From: Flectonema sp. DT1601
Lineage: Eukaryota > Euglenozoa > Diplonemea > Diplonemida > Diplonemidae
Direction of reading: 5' to 3'
Length of the DNA stretch: 64,000 nucleotides
Assembly: GCA_964019425.1 (NCBI GenBank)
Contig: OZ025818.1
Location: 248,001 to 312,000 of the forward strand
In this document: piece after piece, positions 1 to 8,780 of the stretch
How positions within the stretch are numbered: the stretch's first letter is position 1
Layout of the letters: each line of letters starts with the position of its first letter
Notes under the pieces: model-generated
Told to the model about the DNA's origin: nothing
Database searches by the model: none
What the model saw: the letters and a program-made list of their open reading frames with translations, nothing else
Translations under genes and position numbers: made by a program

Positions 1-275
1 AGAAGGGTGTTCAAGTCGTGGTCTTCTCTGACAGCAACACAGATGTGTCTTGGCTTGATGGTGTTTCTTCCCTTCTCAGCAGCACTCGACTGGGAGAGCT
101 CGATAAGCTCGTTGGTGGCGTATTGGAGGACGGCAGTCAAGAAGACAGCAGCTGGGGTGCTCACTCTCTTTGCGTATCTTCCCTTTCTGAGGGCGGATCC
201 AACTCTTCCGACTGGGAAGATCAATTTAGCCTTCTTGGAAGAGGAAACTCTGTCGGTCTTCTTTGATGGTGCCAT
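1..275 (-). CDS. Histone H2A, copy 1 (3' part beyond window)
   Basis: Core nucleosome histone. Only the first ~91 codons lie in the window; the gene runs off position 1. The start MAPSKKTDRVSSSKKAK is followed by the H2A fold (FPVGRVGSALRKGRYAKR, then the alpha-2 helix). The protein is identical to the other three copies as far as visible, and the DNA differs at only a few sites. Reading down the minus strand, a TTCTCAG acceptor-like motif lies about 30 nt before the ATG. The sequence upstream differs from that of the other copies, so only the coding part looks homogenised. Confidence 0.93.
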   Translation of the reverse strand, partial: MAPSKKTDRVSSSKKAKLIFPVGRVGSALRKGRYAKRVSTPAAVFLTAVLQYATNELIELSQSSAAEKGRNTIKPRHICVAVREDHDLNTL

Positions 276-375
276 TGTTTGTGAAAGTGTTAAATAGGAA
301 ACTGAGAATATAAAACTGAATTTCTAACTACTGTCTAGACTCATCACTAGGAACAAAGATCGGGGGAAATTAAAT

Positions 376-391
376 GGCGCTCAGTAACACC
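376..391 (-). other. Hairpin in 3' flank of H2A copy 2
   Basis: 46 nt past the stop of copy 2, the minus strand reads GGTGTTACTGAGCGCC, which can fold into a short stem of about 5 bp with G-U pairs. A similar GGYG...CGCC hairpin follows copies 3 and 4 at comparable places although the surrounding flanks are unrelated. It resembles the metazoan and algal histone 3' stem-loop in position and size, not in exact sequence. Confidence 0.4.
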
Positions 392-437
392 TTCCAACAA
401 TCTAGAGAGGTAAAGCGAATTTCATTCGGTTGAGAAC

Positions 438-887
438 TTAGTTCTTCGACGATTTCTTCGATTTCTTTGAGGACTTTGAAGACTTCGCCTTCTTCGTCTT
501 CTTTGAGGTCTTCGACTTCTTCGACTTGCTCTTCTTGGCCTTCAACTTCTCAGTAATGGCAGGGTGGATCTTCTTATCAACAACACCTCCTCCAGCGATG
601 GTTACCTTCTGAAGAAGGGTGTTCAAGTCGTGGTCTTCTCTGACAGCAACACAGATGTGTCTTGGCTTGATGGTGTTTCTTCCCTTCTCAGCAGCACTCG
701 ACTGGGAGAGCTCGATAAGCTCGTTGGTGGCGTACTGGAGGACGGCAGTCAAGAAGACGGCAGCTGGGGTGCTCACTCTCTTTGCGTATCTTCCCTTTCT
801 GAGGGCGGATCCAACTCTTCCGACTGGGAAGATCAATTTAGCCTTCTTGGAAGAGGAAACTCTGTCGGTCTTCTTTGATGGTGCCAT
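438..887 (-). CDS. Histone H2A, copy 2
   Basis: Intronless gene for a 149-residue H2A. Residues ~19-110 carry the histone fold: FPVGRVGSALRKGRYAKR (L1 side), an alpha-2 helix with NELIELS, and REDHDLNTLLQKVTIAGGGV near the C-terminal docking region. Of the nucleosome acidic patch, the residues matching E61, E64 and D90 are kept, while those matching E56 and E91 read Q and H. The last ~37 residues are an unusual Lys/Ser run (SKSKKSKTSKKTKK and more), longer than a normal H2A tail and like an H1 tail. A TCTTTCTAG acceptor-like motif lies ~20 nt before the ATG. The gene belongs to a single-type tandem array with no H2B, H3 or H4 nearby. Confidence 0.97.
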   Translation of the reverse strand: MAPSKKTDRVSSSKKAKLIFPVGRVGSALRKGRYAKRVSTPAAVFLTAVLQYATNELIELSQSSAAEKGRNTIKPRHICVAVREDHDLNTLLQKVTIAGGGVVDKKIHPAITEKLKAKKSKSKKSKTSKKTKKAKSSKSSKKSKKSSKN

Positions 888-1103
888 TGTTTGTGAAAAG
901 CAATAAGTCTAGAAAGAGAGAATAAATTAGCCACTACAACACCAATAGTAAACTACAAATTATTGTCTACACGCAACCGTAAGGCAGCAGGCTAGAAACA
1001 GACGAACGATAAGCTACCTGGGCATTGCAGACATTACAAATGGTAAGAAACAGTTATTGGGTATTTAATACATTCAACTACTGAAGACAAGGGAGATCAC
1101 TGT

Positions 1104-1118
1104 GGCGCACATAACGCC
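1104..1118 (-). other. Hairpin in 3' flank of H2A copy 3
   Basis: 30 nt past the stop of copy 3, the minus strand reads GGCGTTATGTGCGCC: stem GGCGT/GCGCC (one G-U pair) and a 5-nt loop. It is the counterpart of the hairpins at 376-391 and 2439-2453. Confidence 0.45.
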
Positions 1119-1148
1119 TTCCCATTGACAGGGGAGTGGAGTTACTAT

Positions 1149-1598
1149 TTAGTTCTTCGACGATTTCTTCGACTTCTTTGAGGACTTTGAAGACTTCGCC
1201 TTCTTCGTCTTCTTTGAGGTCTTCGACTTCTTCGACTTGCTCTTCTTGGCCTTCAACTTCTCAGTAATGGCAGGGTGGATCTTCTTATCAACAACACCTC
1301 CTCCAGCGATAGTTACCTTCTGAAGAAGGGTGTTCAAGTCGTGGTCTTCTCTGACAGCAACACAGATGTGTCTTGGCTTGATGGTGTTTCTTCCCTTCTC
1401 AGCAGCACTCGACTGGGAGAGCTCGATAAGCTCGTTGGTGGCGTACTGGAGGACGGCAGTCAAGAAGACAGCAGCTGGGGTGCTCACTCTCTTTGCGTAT
1501 CTTCCCTTTCTGAGGGCGGATCCAACTCTTCCGACTGGGAAGATCAATTTAGCCTTCTTGGAAGAGGAAACTCTGTCGGTCTTCTTTGATGGTGCCAT
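1149..1598 (-). CDS. Histone H2A, copy 3
   Basis: Intronless 149-residue H2A, identical in protein sequence to copies 2 and 4, with a few silent DNA differences. I start at the ATG of MAPSKK (1598) and not at an in-frame position further upstream, because the other copies start there and a TCATCTTAG acceptor-like motif lies ~30 nt before it. A GTATGT at about 1730 could act as donor for a 5'-UTR cis intron, so this copy alone cannot separate cis from trans splicing. The stop codon is followed by a short flank block shared with copy 4 (stop-proximal bases ACTATTTAG on the plus strand). Confidence 0.97.
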   Translation of the reverse strand: MAPSKKTDRVSSSKKAKLIFPVGRVGSALRKGRYAKRVSTPAAVFLTAVLQYATNELIELSQSSAAEKGRNTIKPRHICVAVREDHDLNTLLQKVTIAGGGVVDKKIHPAITEKLKAKKSKSKKSKTSKKTKKAKSSKSSKKSKKSSKN

Positions 1599-1825
1599 TG
1601 TTTGTGAAGTGAGAAGTGCGGTGCTGTTGCTAAGATGACAAATGAAGAAAAGACCCCGCAATCAAGTTACAACTTCAACTATGAGATGTACAAGTTAGCT
1701 TCACAATATCCATCTGCGTATCTGCCGGAGGAACATACGAATAAATTACAAATATAATAATCTAAAAAAAACAATGAAATAAAACAAAAGAAGCAATGGC
1801 CAAGATGACAGCTGTAAAGCTGTAA

Positions 1826-2263
1826 TCATCTTTTATCAATAGAAGGGAGACGAGGATGTTTCATATGATGACATTTCCTCTCAAGACAGTGAAGTTCCCA
1901 ATCCATTCTCTGTTCGTAGTTAAGATTTGCAGGCATTGTTGAATCAATTTTCCTTCTGTGTTCTTGTTGATATTTATTTTGATTTGCCTGAATTATTAAA
2001 TTTCTTTTCAGCGCCTGAGTCATTCGTATCTGTGCCAACGTGTGTGTGTCTAGTCCTAGATGACCCAAACTCGCTTCCAACTCGACATTTAGGGAGCTCT
2101 GTGCTCGAATCTTATTTAACTTTGAGCTAAATACCCTTTTATTCTCTAATTCCTTAACAAGATCTACATGTTTTCTACAAAGGTATTCTGTTGTGTGCTC
2201 CTTCAATTCCTTCTGACTGGGACGATCGTTTTTATTTTCGATAGGTACAAGTCCCGTAAACAT
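1826..2263 (-). CDS. Small unknown protein inside the H2A array
   Basis: A 145-residue intronless ORF, MFTGLVPIENKNDRPSQKEL..., lying between H2A copies 3 and 4 in the same orientation. I do not recognise a family. The composition is charged and probably helical, with no signal peptide, membrane segment or zinc motif; the C-terminal third is rich in His, Cys and aromatic residues (RMDWELHCLERKCHHMKHPR). Support that it is real: the CTGCAG acceptor-like site ends 11 nt before the ATG behind a T-rich tract, as for neighbouring genes, and the reading frame is clean and not repetitive. It may have inserted into, or been kept within, the tandem array. Confidence 0.72.
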   Translation of the reverse strand: MFTGLVPIENKNDRPSQKELKEHTTEYLCRKHVDLVKELENKRVFSSKLNKIRAQSSLNVELEASLGHLGLDTHTLAQIRMTQALKRNLIIQANQNKYQQEHRRKIDSTMPANLNYEQRMDWELHCLERKCHHMKHPRLPSIDKR

Positions 2264-2438
2264 AAGTGAGTTTCCTGCAGCAATAAATAAAGTACTTCTC
2301 CAACAATACAGTCAATACCAGAAGGGATAGAATCACCTTGTTATCGGTTACATTAATTGAATAACTGAAGGTATTTTGTTATGTCTAAAACAGCAGTGGG
2401 GCGATGCCGTCGAAAAACAGCAACGGAGAGGAGCTACT

Positions 2439-2453
2439 GGCGCGCACAACGCC
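2439..2453 (-). other. Hairpin in 3' flank of H2A copy 4
   Basis: 75 nt past the stop of copy 4, the minus strand reads GGCGTTGTGCGCGCC: stem GGCGT/GCGCC and a 5-nt loop. Stem identical to copy 3, loop different. Confidence 0.45.
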
Positions 2454-2528
2454 GTCCTCTCTGAGAAAGGGATAGCACGCACTACAAGAATATAATAATT
2501 ATTTGAAACTAAAGAGTGGAGTTACTAT

Positions 2529-2978
2529 TTAGTTCTTCGACGATTTCTTCGATTTCTTTGAGGACTTTGAAGACTTCGCCTTCTTCGTCTTCTTTGAGGT
2601 CTTCGACTTCTTCGACTTGCTCTTCTTGGCCTTCAACTTCTCAGTAATGGCAGGGTGGATCTTCTTATCAACAACACCTCCTCCAGCGATAGTTACCTTC
2701 TGAAGAAGGGTATTCAAGTCGTGGTCTTCTCTGACAGCAACACAGATGTGTCTTGGCTTGATGGTGTTTCTTCCCTTCTCAGCAGCACTCGACTGGGAGA
2801 GCTCGATAAGCTCGTTGGTGGCGTATTGGAGGACGGCAGTCAAGAAGACAGCAGCTGGGGTGCTCACTCTCTTTGCGTATCTTCCCTTTCTGAGGGCGGA
2901 TCCAACTCTTCCGACTGGGAAGATCAATTTAGCCTTCTTGGAAGAGGAAACTCTGTCGGTTTTCTTTGATGGTGCCAT
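2529..2978 (-). CDS. Histone H2A, copy 4
   Basis: Intronless 149-residue H2A identical to copies 2 and 3. It has the same histone fold and Lys/Ser C-terminal extension. The minus-strand leader has a CATTTTCAG acceptor-like motif ~20 nt before the ATG. Its 5' leader and 3' spacer share little with the other copies beyond the bases next to the stop codon, so the coding region has probably been kept uniform by gene conversion or duplicated recently. Single-histone tandem arrays on one strand are typical of trypanosomatids, but the sequence alone does not place this organism there. Confidence 0.97.
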   Translation of the reverse strand: MAPSKKTDRVSSSKKAKLIFPVGRVGSALRKGRYAKRVSTPAAVFLTAVLQYATNELIELSQSSAAEKGRNTIKPRHICVAVREDHDLNTLLQKVTIAGGGVVDKKIHPAITEKLKAKKSKSKKSKTSKKTKKAKSSKSSKKSKKSSKN

Positions 2979-3560
2979 TGTTTAAGGAGAGCGCAACTGA
3001 AAATGAAAGAACATTAATTATCCAAAACAGAACGACAACCCTCTCTACTTTGAAACTTCTAAAATACAACAATAACGCTAATAATGAATTTTATATTAAA
3101 AAATAATAAAAACTAAAATAATTAGATAAAAAAAAACTTATCATCTAAAGTGAAGAACAGCTCTACTAATTCAGAGCCTTCGAATCTTTTACTTATATAT
3201 AACAATAAAAAAGGAATTCTTACAGCTATCCGCCTGAGCTATATAAAGACCAGGAGGCCCTTCATCCATAGATTTGGTGCAAAAAAAAAAAAAAGAAAAC
3301 CATCCAGATTAGCCTTATATGTCATTGAACGCAGACAAAATCCTGTCGCACGGGGAAAATTAACCATCATCATAAGAAATAATACCGGCTTTTGTCAATC
3401 TGAATAGTTTCTTCTCCGACAACGTCGGTACAAAAAAAAAAAAAAAAAAAAAAAAGAGAGATAATTCATTTCTTTACAGCTAATGAAGAATTTCAAACAG
3501 CTGATGGGATAGATAACTCTTGTGGGGGGTTTGCATATCACACGTTTTTTTTTTTTTTTT
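2979..3560. other. Intergenic spacer
   Basis: AT-rich spacer between H2A copy 4 and the PDZ protein gene. It holds runs of A (near 3290 and 3430) and T (near 3545). An open frame on the plus strand at 3150-3407 has composition unlike the genes here and no acceptor motif. I see no gene. Confidence 0.6.
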
Positions 3561-6500
3561 TTAGTTATCACCAGAATCAACGAAAGTATCCCTGAACACG
3601 ACATCCATGAACAGTTCTCTTATAAATAAAGTCAGTTCACCGAAATCAACTTCCCCTCTCGAACCAACATCTATAATGGAAAATGCTTCATTGATGACGG
3701 CAACTGGAGGAGGTGCTGATCCAAGACTTTCAGTCAAGACGAGGACTATTTGAACTCCTTGTTGTTGTTTAATCATATCTTTACTGCCAGCAACATTACA
3801 CTTGTCACACGCCGCTAATACAATTGTTCTCCATTGATCTGGATTTGATTGCATTGCAAAGACGTTTTCTGCATTGAAATTCGCACCAAACTTATCAACA
3901 CCGAGAGCCTTAATGTGTTTATACCGATTTCTTCGAGCGTCTTCACTCATTATCTCCATTCGAAGTTTATATTCCTTTACCAGGTGGGATGGTGCTTGCA
4001 TCTTTAACTTGATTCCGCTGAATCCACCGACTCGCCTGTTGTTATTTTTTTTTGTTTTTGATGATAAATTTATAACTTAAAACATAAAAAGGTAAAACAT
4101 GATTACTGTCATACTTTCCACGCATTCTTCCTATCCATGATCCGGAACTTTTTTGTCGGTCTTCTTGTTTGACGTACTCAAGAAGTCGTTTACGCCATTC
4201 TGCAATAAACTTTTCATCGTGAATAACAAATAAAGAAAGTTCAACGTTTTCAAAAACATGACCTCGTGGACCGATTGTTTGAAGAAAGTCACTTCTAGTG
4301 ATGACTGACCAATTACCGATTGGATTCCTTACTCGTATTATTAATCCACCAGCTGTGACACCAGCCTTGTCTGCAGCTCCTCCAGGAACTACTTCACTGA
4401 TTACAACAGCTGGTTCAGGGTCTGTTTTTGATGGACCTTTGACCTTTATCTGAAGAGATCCTTCAGCGCCAAATGGCATTTCAATTCTTCTCCAGTAGCG
4501 TTCGAGGTATTTCTTTCCTTTTACTTGTTGGCGTTCGATTGTTTCGCGATCGTCTTCTTGAGCTCTGACCAGGTCGTGAAGAGATCTTTCAGCGTGTGCT
4601 GCGCCGTAAACTTGACGGAGTTGCTTTCGAAGGAGTTCCAATTCGCGGGCCTGTTTTTCAATAGTTTGAAGGAGTTGTTTTATTTTATTATCCTTACCAT
4701 CTGAGTCTCGTAGTTTTTCAATGTTGCTGTCAAGTTGTTCTTGAGCTTGTTTCAACTCTCTCTCTAGTTTTGCTTTCATTATTTGGGATTTGTCATCATC
4801 TTGGCAGTCTCGTAATTTTTCCGCAAGTGATTTATTTTCATTCTGCTGTTTTTGGATTTCCGATTCTAATTCAGCAGTTTTTGCGTCCAAGTGCTGACGG
4901 AGAGCTGTGTTCTTTTCATCCTTTTCAGCAAGTTGCTCTTCTGCTTCTCGCAGTCTAGACGACGTCGCATTGTCATTCTCTGTTAGACTTGCTCTCTCAG
5001 CCTCAGCATCCTTAGCATTGTTTTCCAATTTAGAAACTTGTTTTTGTAAGAAATCCAATTCTGATCTTAAGTTCGACGAGTCTGCTTTTGCTGATTGCAG
5101 TTGTCTTGTCAAGTCTGCAGCAGCTTCCGAAGCCTGTTGTTTGCCGTGTTCTTCTTGAAGCCTAGTTGCATCAGATTCTCTTAAGAGGTTTTCCAGTTGT
5201 TTAGTTTTCATGTCGCGGTCTTTGCGGAGATCGTCACTTTCATTGTTGAGTCGTTTTATTTTCGCTTCCAAGTCTTGTTTTTGTTTGTTTTCAGTCTGTA
5301 AATGTTCCTGAGACATCTGTTGCACTGCACCCTCGTGTTCATTTGAGATGTTCTTAACTTTATCTTTGTGTTCTTCTGATAATTGTCTCACAATACCTTC
5401 GTGTTCATTTGAGATTTGTCTTATGAAGTCATCGTGTTCTCTGGATTTTTGTTTTACAGTATTGTCATGTTTTTTTGACAACTGCTGGACAGTATCCTCG
5501 TGTTCGACTGACATTTGTTTGATTCCGTTTTCATGTTTTTTCGACATTTGCTGAACAGCTTCATCATGCTCTCTGTTTATTTGTTGAACGTTCCCGGTAT
5601 GCTCATCGGTCATGTTTTGAACTATTTCAGCATGGGCTTTAGTCATTTGGTTTACAGCGTCTTCATGATTTCCCTTTGTTTCTTGTAAATCTCCTTCCAG
5701 TGATTGTAAAGCAGCTTTAAGTTGATTTTCTATCAATTCGAGATCGTTGGCTCGTTCCTTTGCTGTTTCAATCTCTTTTCGGAGTTTTTGTTGTTGTTTT
5801 TCAGATGTTTTAGTTGCGGTCTGAGAGCGAGAGTCACCAAAAATTTTAAACAAATTGTCATAAGAGTGATCCTGTATTGCCAGTCTGTGCTCTGCTTCTC
5901 TTGATAGCAACGATGATAACTCAGCCGTTAAGAATTCATTTATATTTGACAGGGCGATGTCTCTTTCTCGAATCTGAGGTTCGAATTCAGATACAACTTC
6001 ATCACGTATTTCATTGTTGCTGTGGAGCATATCGTCTCTGCGAGATTCGGCTTCCCGTGCTCTATCTTCAGCCATCCTTGCGTGAATTTTAAGAGCGTCT
6101 TCCACTTCGATTAGGGACCTGCATTGTTGTTTTTGACTTTCTAACTCCAGCTCAAGTGATTTGATATTTTCATCTTTGGACTGAATGACGATGAGATGTT
6201 CGTCTATTTCTTTTCGAAGATCATTTCGATCAGCCTCAAGATTATTAATTCGTTGTTCAAAGATAACGTCATTTCCAAGAGAAATATCACTATCGTGTTT
6301 TAGATGTTTATAGCTTTCTAGTAGCTCACTATTTGATACTCGAAGTTGGTTGAATCTGTTAACCAATTCTAACACAGCATGCTTAGCACTACCAATACAA
6401 CTTAAAGGTGGTGATGTCAAGACAGTTAGTTGAAGAGCGGATGTGATGTTGTTGTTGATGTCGTCTGCTAACTCTGAAAGACTTTTATTGTTGTTGTCGT

Positions 6501-7290
6501 CTTCCATAATCACAGAAATAGGATCTCCATGAACATCTTTATGGTGAGACAATAATGACATTGGTGTGTGCATTGTTGATTTCTCTACAATAGAGTTTCC
6601 AGGAGTCGCGTTGCTTGTATTCAGTCCTCCCATTCTTTTCTCAAATTGTAAAGATTTTTCAAAACCATTTCTTGGTGATACCGTCGTGTTATCAACTTCT
6701 GTATATGTTTTTCTAACAGCTGATAACCATTGTGATTGAGATACCTCCTTGTCTGGTTCTCGTGTTATTTTCGACATCAGCGTCTGCAGTACTTCAGTAC
6801 TCTTACCATCATCACCAGCCTGTCCTGCAAGGATGCTTTTACAAACAGCGTCGTCTGATATGTGAGCTGATAATTGCTGGCGGGAAACACTAGTTGGACC
6901 AAAACTTCTATCTATGTATGTTTCGAGGTATTCTAAAGCCCCAACTGAAGGGTTTGGTCTGTTGATTATAAAACTTGTGCATTGGTTGCTTAGTTCTTCC
7001 ATTTCTATAACAGAGAGGTCGTTTTCCAGGTCTGAAATAAGTTCATGACCATATTTTCGATGATATCTACTTTCTATGTCTCCGAACTGGGCTTGTGAAT
7101 CAACTTCCCGGAGTATTTCTATAACTTTTTCAACATCACTTGCTAAGTCATCTTTAAGAGCAGTGCGTATTCCGGTTGCTATTTTTTCATTTCCGTGAAC
7201 CATACCACCCGACGACATGCTGATACTTCGATTGCCACCTTCTGCAAGACTACGTCTGAGCAACGTCGATGTTGATTCCATGACTGCCAT
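3561..7290 (-). CDS. Coiled-coil protein with PDZ and EF-hand-like domains
   Basis: Two exons, 7290-4115 and 4035-3561, joined across a 79-nt GTATGA...ACAG intron; 1216 residues. The ATG at 7290 directly follows a CCCCCTATCAG acceptor and 3 nt of leader. Residues ~1-300 look globular and unassigned. Residues ~300-930 are coiled coil, including an 11-residue repeat block at ~551-667. Residues ~940-1020 read as a PDZ domain (VVISEVVPGGAADKAG with a GGLIIRV strand). The intron joins GK to RVGGFSGIKLK, and near residues 1172-1197 an EF-hand-like loop DVGSRGEVDFGE has lost some ligands. This suggests a structural or scaffold protein; partner and location are unknown. The start of this gene is duplicated at 8665-8780. 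Confidence 0.88.
5290..5640 (-). repeat. 11-residue coding repeat (about 10 units)
   Basis: Within the coiled coil of the PDZ protein, a unit of the form EHxxxVxQxSx recurs every 11 residues (33 nt) about ten times, e.g. KHENGIKQMSV then EHEDTVQQLSK. An 11-residue period (hendecad) gives a coiled coil with little or right-handed twist, unlike the 7-residue repeat around it. The units differ by several substitutions, so the array is not a fresh DNA expansion. Confidence 0.85.
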
Positions 7291-7375
7291 CAACTGATAG
7301 GGGGAAAAAATAATTCATAAAAAAATAAACTCAACTTCAAACATAGTCATATCACTTTACATGTACTGGTGAAGA
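7268..7375. repeat. Direct repeat A: start of PDZ gene and its leader
   Basis: The first ~23 coding bases of the PDZ gene plus ~85 nt upstream are repeated in direct orientation at 8665-8780, with several substitutions and small indels. The two copies flank the glutathione S-transferase gene. This copy is the functional one, with ATG and TATCAG acceptor intact. Confidence 0.85.
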
Positions 7376-7956
7376 AAAAAAAACCAAATTCAGCAGTGTC
7401 AGATGAACCCAAATCATCATTTCATGCAAAACAAGAATAGCGAAAGCAAATTTCGTTTGCGGCGCAAACCGGAGCAAGGGGAACAGTTTAATTACTGTTT
7501 CTTTGTTTGTTTTCATTTTCGCAGACTAGACAAAACACCACGCAAAGACAGGGCTGCCTGGCTGGCTAGTCACAACGAGAGGAGAGGGAAATCGTGGAAC
7601 TAGAAAACTGTCCGCCGGATGAAAAAACTCAGCGAGGAGGGAGAGGAGTCATCCCAACCCCCGCTCGCTGTTCCGATGGGGAAGAAGAAGGAGCTAAAGA
7701 AATAAGAAAGCTCAAAATTAATGACAAAATAAAGAAAAGAATTTCAAACAAGAAATACAGAGCTCATCATCTCATCCGAAACACCGCAGTCCCAAAAAAG
7801 CTGCGCATTCCTTGTTTTGGATCACACAAGCTCAGAGGGGTCAACAGCGTAGAAGAATCGATGAAGAGGAATTCAAACAAAACAGTAATTGGAAGAAGGA
7901 TTAATCCCCCTCCCATTACTTGTCTACCTTATCCACGACACCTAAAAGTAATCAAT
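7291..7956. other. Spacer between GST and PDZ gene
   Basis: Contains the leader of the PDZ gene (repeat A) and, at about 7430-7930, a mixed-composition stretch poor in homopolymers. Plus-strand open frames here run into the antisense of the GST gene and look like shadows. No supported gene. Confidence 0.55.
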
Positions 7957-8613
7957 TTACTGGTAGATTTTGTACAGCGGCATCTTCACTTCAGCGTAGT
8001 AGGCCTTCACGGCTGGGATGTTAGCAATCCTCTCCCTGTGTGCCATGATGTTCTTGAAACCGTCGAGACAGGTCAACGGCACTCCCTCCACGAACCCAGA
8101 TCTCAAGGGCTGCACAAGCGTAAATGCCGCGACGTCAGCCATCGTCAGGTGATCGCCCACCGCGTATCCGCTCTTCGACTTCGCTAGCTGTGCATCGATC
8201 ACCTTGAGCCACTTGTGTGTATCACCTCCCTCGGAGACCGCCTTCGAGCGGACCGCATCCCTCTCGGCCCCCTCCGCCATGTTGAACGAAGCAGAGATCG
8301 GTGCGAACATGTCCCCCAGCATGTCAACGAACTCATCAACTTCCAGGGCCAACAGCGCGTCCTCCGGGTACAGAGCCCGTCCCCCGAACTTCGAGATTTT
8401 ACATGCGTACCTCAACTGCGACACGCTCTGTCCGAACACCCTGTCCCCGACGTGCAAAAGCGGAAGCTGCTTCGGCGCCACTTCGGCCTTCATCTTTCCC
8501 CATTCCTCCCCAGCCAGTCGCTGGTCCTCGAACTTGATCCCTCCCAGGGTCAGCGCCAGCCTTGTTGGCTCAGCACGTCCCGGCAATGGAAAGTAGACGA
8601 CCTTGATAGACAT
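7957..8613 (-). CDS. Glutathione S-transferase (sigma-like)
   Basis: Intronless, 218 residues, normal for cytosolic GSTs that conjugate glutathione to electrophiles. The N-terminal thioredoxin-like half opens VVYFPLPGRAEPTRLAL, with the Tyr expected to activate glutathione, then KQLPLLHVGD (cis-Pro) and QSVSQLRYA (the glutathione-binding QS pair). The helical C-terminal half has the family motif GDHLTMADVAAF. Class sigma, or prostaglandin-D-synthase-like, is the best fit by pattern. A CCCCCTCCGCAG acceptor lies ~35 nt before the ATG. Codons are markedly GC-rich compared with all neighbours, and the gene is flanked by direct copies of the next gene's start. That may reflect high expression or acquisition from elsewhere. 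Confidence 0.95.
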   Translation of the reverse strand: MSIKVVYFPLPGRAEPTRLALTLGGIKFEDQRLAGEEWGKMKAEVAPKQLPLLHVGDRVFGQSVSQLRYACKISKFGGRALYPEDALLALEVDEFVDMLGDMFAPISASFNMAEGAERDAVRSKAVSEGGDTHKWLKVIDAQLAKSKSGYAVGDHLTMADVAAFTLVQPLRSGFVEGVPLTCLDGFKNIMAHRERIANIPAVKAYYAEVKMPLYKIYQ

Positions 8614-8664
8614 TGTTTAGTGTGATGGGTTTTTTTAGATGAAATCACTGCGGAGGGGGACAAG

Positions 8665-8780
8665 GATGTTGATTCCATGACTGCTATCAATTAGTAAGAA
8701 AAAAGAAAATAATTCATAAAAAAAAATAAACAACTCAACTTCAAACATCGTCAAATCACTTTATATGTACTGGTGAAGAA
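8665..8780. repeat. Direct repeat B: relic of PDZ gene start
   Basis: A diverged copy of 7268-7375. The position matching the PDZ gene's first ATG reads ATA, and only ~8 codons' worth of coding sequence is present, so it is a relic. It lies just upstream of the GST gene and adjoins that gene's presumed acceptor (CCGCAG at about 8650). It probably marks a tandem duplication or rearrangement breakpoint. Confidence 0.8.

Noticed and set aside
564-2969. Plus-strand 104-codon frames repeated opposite each H2A gene
   Set aside because: They are antisense shadows: they repeat only because H2A repeats, and they have no leader acceptor or protein-like composition.
3150-3407. 85-codon plus-strand frame in the spacer
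   Set aside because: Crosses an A-run coding for lysines and lacks any leader signal.
8204-8625. Long plus-strand frames opposite the GST gene
   Set aside because: High GC content removes stop codons from the antisense frames; the minus strand encodes a complete, recognisable GST.
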